Below are positions 58,504 through 64,000 of a stretch of 64,000 nucleotides of DNA, in pieces. Positions within the stretch are counted from its first letter, which is position 1, and each line of letters begins with the position of its first letter. The notes below the pieces were generated by a model. It was not told the origin of the DNA. It saw only the letters and a list, made by a program, of their open reading frames with translations, and ran no database searches. The stretch comes from Jiangella aurantiaca (GTDB lineage Bacteria; Actinomycetota; Actinomycetes; Jiangellales; Jiangellaceae), in contig NZ_SMLB01000026.1 in NCBI RefSeq assembly GCF_004349105.1, forward strand, positions 1 to 64,000, written 5' to 3'. The translations under genes and the position numbers were made by a program.

Positions 58504-59716
58504 CGGGCGACGCCGGGCGCGGCCGCTGGGTGCGTAGCCGTACGACGGCGAGCACCACCGCGAGCGCCGCGGCGGTCACCGTCACGGCGAACGCGGGCCG
58601 GTGTCCGCCGAGGTCGGCCAGCCGGCCGGCGATGCCGGACCCGACGGCGTAGCCGATGCCGGTGGCGCCGGCCAGCAAGGTCATCGCCGCGCCGACCCGG
58701 GTGACCGGCACCTGCCGCTCGGCGGCGGCGAACACGCTGATCATGTACGGCGCGACGGCGAGGCCGAGGACCAGCACGACAGGGACCAGCGCGGCCAGCG
58801 ACCCGGCCAGCAGCAGCGGCGACGACAGCACGACGAGCCCGATCGCGAACACCAGGATCCGCCGGTCGTAACCGAACCGGGCGGGCAGCGCCGCGGTCGC
58901 CAGTCCGGCCAGCACACTGCCCACACCGAGCAGCGAGTGCACCAGGCCGGCCAGACCGGGCGAACCCGCGGCCGTGGCCAGAGCCGTCGTACCGGTCTGA
59001 GTGGCGCCGAAGATGACGCCGATGAGCAATTGGGCCAGGCAGAGGGTCAGGAACGCGACGGTGACGAACGACTCGCCGTGCGCGGCCGCGGACGCGCGCA
59101 GCGCGTGGGTCAGCCGGGCGGTCGAGTGCAGCGCGAACCACGAGCCGAACACCACCAGCAGCGCGGCCGCAGCGAGCAGCGCGCCGCGCGGGCTGAGCGC
59201 CACCGCGCCCAGGCCGACCAGCGCCGGGCCGAGCACGAACGACGCTTCGTCGGCGGCGCCCTCGTAGGAGAAGGCGGCGTCGACCAGCCGCGGCTGCGCG
59301 CTGCCGGTGCGGTGCGTGATGGGCCGCCACCGCACCCGCGCCAGCGGACCGACCTGCGGCATCGTGAACCCGGCGACGGCGGCCGCGGCGACGAGCACGG
59401 GGGTGCCGGCGCCGGCCTGGACGGCCGCGACCAGCGCGGCGAGCGCGACGCCCGCCGTCAGCGACTGTGCGAGCACGACCGGCCGCTGACCGACGCGGTC
59501 GGCGATGCCGCCGGCGAGCGGGGCGCCGACGGCGTTCGCGACGGCCAGCGCTCCGGCTGCCAGGCCACCGGCGGCGTACCGGCCGGTGGCGTCGGACACC
59601 AGCAGCAGCGTGCCGAGCTGGCTCATGGCCAGCGGCAACCGGCCCAAGAAGGCGACGACGACGTAACCGATGCCGGCCAGCGAGAGCAACCGGCGGTACG
59701 AGGCTAGAGGGGACAC
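58463..59716 (-). CDS. MFS transporter
   Basis: The 417-aa protein has about twelve membrane segments and the loop 2-3 motif 'GGIADRVGQRPVV' (G-x-x-x-D-x-x-G-x-R). The start is GTG 59716 with CGGAG five bases upstream; the frame is open farther upstream, but that region looks non-coding. Its last 41 bases overlap the AGPS gene on the other strand. Substrate unknown; a link with the ether-lipid operon is not supported. Confidence 0.85.
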   Translation of the reverse strand: MSPLASYRRLLSLAGIGYVVVAFLGRLPLAMSQLGTLLLVSDATGRYAAGGLAAGALAVANAVGAPLAGGIADRVGQRPVVLAQSLTAGVALAALVAAVQAGAGTPVLVAAAAVAGFTMPQVGPLARVRWRPITHRTGSAQPRLVDAAFSYEGAADEASFVLGPALVGLGAVALSPRGALLAAAALLVVFGSWFALHSTARLTHALRASAAAHGESFVTVAFLTLCLAQLLIGVIFGATQTGTTALATAAGSPGLAGLVHSLLGVGSVLAGLATAALPARFGYDRRILVFAIGLVVLSSPLLLAGSLAALVPVVLVLGLAVAPYMISVFAAAERQVPVTRVGAAMTLLAGATGIGYAVGSGIAGRLADLGGHRPAFAVTVTAAALAVVLAVVRLRTQRPRPASPVTTPGELAAASQG

Positions 59717-59816
59717 GAGGACTCCGGAGGAACGCTTCAGCGGCGCGCCTCCCCACCACCAGGTCGCGCACGAAGCCCTGTGCTGATAGCAGTCTAGCAA
59801 ACACCGGCCGCACTCC

Positions 59817-59882
59817 CGTGATCATCAACCTTCTGTGCTGCTGTCACAGCTGCTATCACGACGCCAGAGGTTGGTGATCACG
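59817..59882. repeat. Intergenic palindrome P5 in a divergent region
   Basis: CGTGATCATCAACCT (59817-59831) pairs with 59868-59882 with one mismatch; the interior holds a smaller CTGTG-CACAG hairpin. Unlike P1-P4 it lies between divergent genes, ending 21 bases before the HD gene start, so a terminator role does not fit here. Confidence 0.65.
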
Positions 59883-59903
59883 AGAGCCGAGGAGAATGGC
59901 CGC

Positions 59904-60530
59904 ATGGACGATCTCGAGCGCCGCTGGGCCGCGCTGGCCGGTGACTCGCCCGCGGCGACGGCCGAGGGCGCGGACCTGCTGGCCCGCTGGCGCGAGCCGC
60001 ACCGTCACTACCACTCCGACCGGCATCTGGCCGCCGTGCTCGACGCCGTCGACGAGCTGGCCGACGCCGCGAGCGACGCTGACGCCGTCCGGTTCGCCGC
60101 CTGGTTCCACGACGCCGTCTACGAGGGGAAGCCGGGCGAGGATGAAGCGGCCAGCGCCCGGCTCGCGCGCGAGGTGCTGACACGGCTCGATCAGCCGGCG
60201 GCGCAGGTCGACGAGGTCGAGCGCCTGGTGCTGCTGACCGCCGGCCACGATCCGGAGCCCGCCGACGGTAATGGCGCCGTGCTCTGCGACGCCGATCTCG
60301 CCGTGCTGGCCGGCCCGCCGTCGGACTACGCGGCCTACGCGGCGGCCGTCCGCGACGACTACGCGCACGTGTCCGACGCCGACTTCGCCACCGGCCGGGC
60401 CGCCGTGCTGGCCGGCCTCCTGGACCGGCCGGCGCTGTTCCGCACCGAGGCCGGCCACCGCCGCTGGGAGGACCCGGCCCGGCACAACGTGGAAACCGAG
60501 CTCGTCCTGCTCCGCGCGTCGGCCCCGTGA
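59904..60530 (+). CDS. HD-domain metal-dependent phosphohydrolase
   Basis: The 208-aa protein resembles the COG4339-type HD phosphohydrolases: 'HYHSDRHLAAVL', then 'RFAAWFHDAVYEGKPGEDE' with the HD pair, 'LTAGHDPEP' and 'VLCDADLAVLAGP' supplying the other metal ligands. The start is ATG 59904 behind AGGAGA. It has no signal peptide. Substrate is unknown (nucleotides or nucleotide-like in related HD proteins). The toxin cassette starts 70 bases downstream. Confidence 0.85.
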   Translation: MDDLERRWAALAGDSPAATAEGADLLARWREPHRHYHSDRHLAAVLDAVDELADAASDADAVRFAAWFHDAVYEGKPGEDEAASARLAREVLTRLDQPAAQVDEVERLVLLTAGHDPEPADGNGAVLCDADLAVLAGPPSDYAAYAAAVRDDYAHVSDADFATGRAAVLAGLLDRPALFRTEAGHRRWEDPARHNVETELVLLRASAP

Positions 60531-60550
60531 CGCCGGCCGCGCGCGGCGGC

Positions 60551-60556
60551 TACGAT
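60551..60556 (+). promoter_or_regulatory. -10 element for the toxin-immunity cassette
   Basis: TACGAT in the 70-base gap before the first immunity gene is a good actinobacterial -10; no convincing -35 lies 16-18 bp upstream. It is the only promoter-like signal before the cassette. Confidence 0.35.
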
Positions 60557-60600
60557 CTGACCACTCGACGCGGAACGGGCACCTGCACGGAAAGGGCGGC

Positions 60601-61035
60601 ATGGGCAAGGCCGAACAGCAGGAGCAGCTCGACCGCATCGTGCGCCGGTTCGCCGATGTCGCGCCGCCGAACTGGGCGCGGCTGGTCGGCAACTGGGAGG
60701 CGTACCGCGGCCCCACCGGCGAGCTGACGCTCAACTACCTCACCCTGGCGGTCGTGGACGGCGGCGACCGCTGGCTGTACGGCCAGGTCGGCTACGACGA
60801 GCCGCTCTACGACCTGGTCGCCGAGCTGAACCGGATGGCAGCCGCGGACGTACCCGACCATGCCTGGACCGTCCTCGACCTCGAGGTCGACCAGGACCAC
60901 ACGTTCCGCGTCGAGTTCGGCTACGACCCGCCCAAGCGCGCCCGCGGCATCCACGACGAGGAGTCGATGGGCCGCTTCGAGACCTACCTCGACCGCTGGG
61001 TCGCCGAGCACGGACCACGACCGCCCGCGCGATAG
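60601..61035 (+). CDS. YezG/DUF600-like immunity protein (first copy)
   Basis: The 144-aa protein starts at ATG 60601 behind GGAAAGGG. The pattern 'EQLDRIVRRFADVAPPNWARLVGNWEAY' (in part), a central beta sheet ('LNYLTLAVVDGGDRWLYG') and 'LDLEVDQDHTFRVEFGYD' resemble YezG, the antitoxin of the B. subtilis LXG nuclease YeeF. It is distantly similar to the gene at 63353-63772, which follows the toxin. Ten bases later begins the small helical gene of the cassette. Immunity function is inferred from family resemblance and position. Confidence 0.75.
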   Translation: MGKAEQQEQLDRIVRRFADVAPPNWARLVGNWEAYRGPTGELTLNYLTLAVVDGGDRWLYGQVGYDEPLYDLVAELNRMAAADVPDHAWTVLDLEVDQDHTFRVEFGYDPPKRARGIHDEESMGRFETYLDRWVAEHGPRPPAR

Positions 61036-61045
61036 GAGGCCTGTC

Positions 61046-61351
61046 GTGACCACTGAGGAAGAGGCCACCGTCGCCAACCCGTATCGGGCGGCCATCGTCG
61101 GGCGACGCGACCAGTCCCGGCCACTTACCGAGGAGTTCGCCGCCGAGCTCGACGACGCGGTCGCGGCCATGAACGCCGGCGCCTGGATCAGCACCACCGC
61201 CGACACCTTCTTCGCCGAGCTCACCGGCCACGTCACGACCGTCGGCACCGCCGCCGAAGGCGTCATGGAGACCTACCGCACCGCCATCGAGGAACAGCCG
61301 GAGCAGGTCCCGCCGAACTCCTGGCAGACGCACTGGCGGAACCTGCGATGA
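61046..61351 (+). CDS. Small helical WXG100/LXG-partner-like protein
   Basis: The 101-aa product starts at GTG 61046 behind a perfect AGGAGG six bases away. It is predicted helical ('LTEEFAAELDDAVAAMNAGAWISTTADTFFAELTGHVTTVG' over two helices), with 'AGAWIST' at the turn in place of a strict W-x-G. Such small helical proteins sit before LXG-type toxins and act as chaperone or secretion partners of type VII systems. Its stop overlaps the toxin start (ATGA), so the two are made together. No type VII machinery is in the window. Confidence 0.7.
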   Translation: MTTEEEATVANPYRAAIVGRRDQSRPLTEEFAAELDDAVAAMNAGAWISTTADTFFAELTGHVTTVGTAAEGVMETYRTAIEEQPEQVPPNSWQTHWRNLR

Positions 61352-63339
61352 GCGTCGCCTCGATCGACCTGGAGCAGATGGCAGGGCTGATCCGGGCCAT
61401 GGAGAACGCCTCGACCGAGCTGGAGAGCAGGGTCGGCAGCGTCCGCGGGCACCTGACGGACGTGTGGCTGTCCACCGACGAGCTCGACCGCGTCAACGGC
61501 GTGCTCAGCTGGATCGACGAGGAGCTGCCGGGCCTGCGCCGGCGGCTGGCGCTGGCCCGGCACGTCGAGGCGCAGACGCCGGGCGTGCAGACGTTCGCGC
61601 AGATCGACGAGTCGACGATTTCCACCGCGACGCCGGAGGAGGCGCGCGAGCGGGCCGACCGCGCCGCCGAGCTGATCGAGGAGTACGACGACGGCGAGAT
61701 CCCCGAGGAGCTGCGCGAGCTGCTCGCCGACAACGCCACCGACCCGTACTTCGCGCAGCGGCTGGCCGAGCAGGTCAGCCCCGAAGAGGTCGCCGCCGTC
61801 GTCGTCGACATGTCCTACTCGCGTCAGGAGCTGGTCCGGAGCCAGGGCATGAGCCCGGACGTCAGTGAGGTCGACGCCTTCGACCAGCAGTACGAGGCGT
61901 TCGTGGCCGATCTCGGGACCACGCTCGGGCTGGCGACGCAGAACACCGGCGACCTCGCGCTGGACCCCGAGTACGCCGACCGGTGGCTCGAGGCGATCAT
62001 CACGGAGGAGGCGCCGACGATCGGCCAGGCCGGCGCGCTCGGTCTGGTGATCTCGCGCGGCTCGTGGTCCACCGACTTCCTCACCACCGTCGCCCGCGGC
62101 GTCTACGACTACGAGCGCGAGGTCGACGAGCGGGACATGTGGCGCAACCGTGCGTCGAGTGGGAGCGAGATCTTCGGCGCCATCGACCCCGTCGAGGGCC
62201 CCGACGACCAAGGCGCGCCGACCGGCTACACGCCGTACTACGACCCGCTGGCCGGCATCATGGCCGCCGTCGGCCGTAATCCCAGCGCCGGGCACGAGCT
62301 GTTCGGGCACGGCGACACGGTCGAGATCTCCGCCGACGGCGAGACCGCCCAGGTGAACGCGTTCATGGAGTACCTGATCGCGCGCCGCCGCTGGCCGGTC
62401 GACGAGGGCGCCGGCGCCCGCGAGGCGATCGCCGCGGCCATGACGCCGTTCGAGGGCGGCGACGTCATCAGCGCCGACATCGCCACCGGCGCACGCGCGA
62501 TCGTCACCATGAAGGCCGAGGAGATCGAGGCCCGCGGCGACGACACCAACTGGTTCTCCGAGATCGGCCACCTGGTCCTCGACGGCTTGGGCCTGATCCC
62601 GGTGGTCGGCGAGGCCTTCGACGCCGTCAACGCGGTCTGGTACGCCGCCGAGGGCAACGTCATCGACGCCGGGCTCTCCGCCGCGGCGCTGATCCCATTC
62701 CTCGGCTGGGGCTCCACCGCCGGCAAGTGGACCCGGCGCGCGCTGACAGCCGAGGAGCTGACCATCCTCGGCCGGCTCGACACGTTCCCGGCCGGCTTCG
62801 ACCACGTCTCGATGGTGGCCCGCGCCGACGGCGTCCCGCTGCCCACGTTCGAGTTCAGCAACCTGCGCGCGTTCAACCGCGCGGCCAACAACGCCCACCC
62901 GAACGCCCGTTATGTCTTCAACGGCGTCGCTTGGGAGACCGATTCGCTGGGCCGGCCGATCCGGGTGGAGGGCGCCCCGTCGGGCTCGGCGGCCGGGCGC
63001 AACCGGCGGCTGCAGCAGGGCATCGGGCACGAGGGCATCGACGGCGACGTCGGCTTCCACATCCTGGCCGACTCCCTCGGCGGTCCGACGAACCGGCTCA
63101 ACGTCGTCCCCGGCAACGGCAAGCCGCTGGGCGACGGCATGCGCAACCTCAACCAGGGCCGATACGCCGAGATGGAGCGCTACCTGCGCGAGGCGCTGGG
63201 CAACAACCAGAGCGTCGAGGTCGACATCCTCCCCCGGTACCGGCCGGACAACACGACCACCAGACCGGACTCGTTCACCGTGCGCACCTGGGTCGACGGT
63301 GAGCTGCGGGAGTTCGAGTTCCGGAACAGACCGGGTTAG
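61348..63339 (+). CDS. Polymorphic toxin with C-terminal DNA/RNA non-specific endonuclease domain
   Basis: The 663-aa protein begins with helices ('SIDLEQMAGLIRAMENASTELESRVG' in part) like type VII/LXG effectors. It continues with a long helical body and a hydrophobic pretoxin segment (about 410-455, 'GLGLIPVVGEAFDAVNAVWY'). The C-terminal nuclease domain (about 540-663) has 'GDVGFHILADSLGG' (His571 as base), 'NRLNVVPGN' and 'MRNLNQGRYAEMERYLREAL' in part, then 'VEVDILPRY'. This matches YeeF-type endonuclease toxins. It has no classical signal peptide. Immunity genes of one family lie on both sides. It probably kills or inhibits related bacteria. Confidence 0.85.
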   Translation: MSVASIDLEQMAGLIRAMENASTELESRVGSVRGHLTDVWLSTDELDRVNGVLSWIDEELPGLRRRLALARHVEAQTPGVQTFAQIDESTISTATPEEARERADRAAELIEEYDDGEIPEELRELLADNATDPYFAQRLAEQVSPEEVAAVVVDMSYSRQELVRSQGMSPDVSEVDAFDQQYEAFVADLGTTLGLATQNTGDLALDPEYADRWLEAIITEEAPTIGQAGALGLVISRGSWSTDFLTTVARGVYDYEREVDERDMWRNRASSGSEIFGAIDPVEGPDDQGAPTGYTPYYDPLAGIMAAVGRNPSAGHELFGHGDTVEISADGETAQVNAFMEYLIARRRWPVDEGAGAREAIAAAMTPFEGGDVISADIATGARAIVTMKAEEIEARGDDTNWFSEIGHLVLDGLGLIPVVGEAFDAVNAVWYAAEGNVIDAGLSAAALIPFLGWGSTAGKWTRRALTAEELTILGRLDTFPAGFDHVSMVARADGVPLPTFEFSNLRAFNRAANNAHPNARYVFNGVAWETDSLGRPIRVEGAPSGSAAGRNRRLQQGIGHEGIDGDVGFHILADSLGGPTNRLNVVPGNGKPLGDGMRNLNQGRYAEMERYLREALGNNQSVEVDILPRYRPDNTTTRPDSFTVRTWVDGELREFEFRNRPG

Positions 63340-63352
63340 GTAGGGTCGCGAC

Positions 63353-63772
63353 GTGACACCGGAGCAGCAGAGGACACTTGACGAGATCATCGCCGTGTAC
63401 CGGCGGGCGGCGCCGGCCGGCTGGCTGCGCATCGTCTGCCGGTGGGAGTGCGAGCTCGAGGACGACGGCGAGCCTGCCCGGGCCATGGCGCACGTGCTGA
63501 TCGTCGACGACGGCGGCACCCTGACCCAGGTGCAGTTCCCGGCCCCCGACGAGCTCACCTTCGTGCTGTCCGACTTCCACGCCGACCTCGCCCGCGAGAC
63601 GTCCAGCGGGCAGCTCTCCGTCGACCTCCTCATCGACCACGACACCCACGACCTCACGCTCACAGAGGAGTCGTCGAAGATGCTGCACGGCGACTGGCAG
63701 GACTCCCGCGAGCGGGTGCACCAGTACCTCGACCGGCACCGCGACGAGCTGGCGGCGCTGGCAGGTCAGTGA
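63353..63772 (+). CDS. YezG/DUF600-like immunity protein (second copy)
   Basis: The 139-aa protein from GTG 63353 shares its layout with the first immunity gene: 'RTLDEIIAVYRRAAPAGWLRIVCRWECEL' (in part), 'AHVLIVDDGGTLTQVQF', 'SVDLLIDHDTHDLTLTEE' and a C-terminal helix 'RVHQYLDRHRDELAAL'. A TAGGGT hexamer lies seven bases before the GTG, so it may have its own leaderless promoter and be expressed without the toxin. Its end overlaps the convergent DUF4031 gene by 7 bases. As the gene right behind the nuclease, it is the more likely cognate immunity protein. Confidence 0.75.
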   Translation: MTPEQQRTLDEIIAVYRRAAPAGWLRIVCRWECELEDDGEPARAMAHVLIVDDGGTLTQVQFPAPDELTFVLSDFHADLARETSSGQLSVDLLIDHDTHDLTLTEESSKMLHGDWQDSRERVHQYLDRHRDELAALAGQ

Positions 63773-64000
63773 CGCTTGCGCCGGCGAAGGCCGGCGGCCA
63801 GCAGCCGGGCGACCAGGTCGCGGCTGCGCACCGGCACGGCACCGGCGTCGACGGCGCGCTGGTAGTCCGCGGCAGGCAGGTCGTAGTGGTCGCCGTCGAA
63901 GCCGCGCGCGGGCAGCCCGAGGCGGGTGGCGAACTCGTGCAGCTCCTCGAACGACTCGTCCGACGCGAGGTGCGACCAGAGCCGGCCGTGCCCCGGCCAG
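63766..64000 (-). CDS. DUF4031 family protein (5' end cut by the window)
   Basis: Read on the minus strand from the window edge, the frame gives 'WPGHGRLWSHLASDESFEEL', 'GFDGDHYDLPAADYQRAV', 'VPVRSRDLVARLLAAGLRRR', then the stop. This is the conserved body of the small DUF4031 proteins (about 85-90 aa), so only around ten N-terminal residues lie outside. Function unknown. Confidence 0.8.
   Translation of the reverse strand, partial: WPGHGRLWSHLASDESFEELHEFATRLGLPARGFDGDHYDLPAADYQRAVDAGAVPVRSRDLVARLLAAGLRRRKRH

Noticed and set aside
1-64000. CRISPR arrays, tRNA/rRNA genes, integrases or transposases
   Set aside because: No evenly spaced direct repeats, no tRNA cloverleaf or rRNA-like stretch, and no transposase or integrase domain seen on either strand.

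Overview
The window is very GC-rich and densely coded. GTG starts are common, genes are often joined by 4-bp ATGA/GTGA overlaps, and some starts look leaderless (a -10 hexamer about 6 nt before GTG). Together with DUF3027, DUF3037, DUF4031, an XPB helicase plus its helicase_C_3/WYL partner, a HelD-type helicase and an LCP protein, this points to a soil-type actinomycete (Actinomycetota, perhaps Jiangellales/Nocardioidales-like; the genus is inference). No rRNA, tRNA, CRISPR array, transposase or phage gene was seen.

Layout. 0-12 kb: purine-type NCS2 permease, dienelactone hydrolase, two tandem membrane proteins, a large sacsin-like GHKL ATPase, DUF3027, an MFS carrier, a cold-shock protein, and a HipA-like kinase/DUF3037 pair. 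12-18.3 kb: HAD phosphatase, a divergent pair of TPR-CHAT protease and cytoplasmic subtilase (possible defence or proteolytic-cascade module), an MFS exporter and a 46-aa ORF. 18.4-20.9 kb: helicase_C_3/WYL protein and a gene remnant. 21-29.3 kb: TrmB/LuxR-type regulator with a palindromic operator, a secreted subtilase with kelch repeats, and a protease-less paralogue of its C-terminal half. 29.4-46.5 kb: an amino-sugar glycan locus with secreted GH84, GH109-like, GH89 and GH20 enzymes, a tagatose-pathway operon (aldolase, PfkB kinase, ROK kinase, SIS isomerase) and a sugar ABC importer without its own ATPase, plus a DeoR regulator. The likely fate of GalNAc/GlcNAc-containing glycans is trimming outside, import, phosphorylation and entry into the tagatose pathway. 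46.5-52.7 kb: LCP protein, GNAT, XPB, HelD. 52.9-58.5 kb: a four-gene overlapping operon that reads as an aerobic, peroxisome-like ether-lipid pathway (fatty acyl-CoA reductase-HAD fusion, SDR, PlsC acyltransferase, alkyl-DHAP synthase). 58.5-64 kb: MFS, HD phosphohydrolase, then a polymorphic-toxin cassette (YezG-like immunity, small helical partner, nuclease toxin, second YezG-like immunity) and a cut-off DUF4031 gene.

Two kinds of dispersed repeats run through the window. One is a ~53-nt structured repeat in four copies. Two copies put a purine-rich Shine-Dalgarno block just before a GTG start, and one is inserted in frame inside the HelD gene. The other is a set of long GATC-containing palindromes: three related ones with a TTGATCNTGGAG core plus one more fill the convergent junctions, and a fifth sits in a divergent one.

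The four strongest leads are the mobile ribosome-binding-site-like repeat, the ether-lipid operon, the CHAT/subtilase pair and the YeeF/YezG-like toxin cassette.
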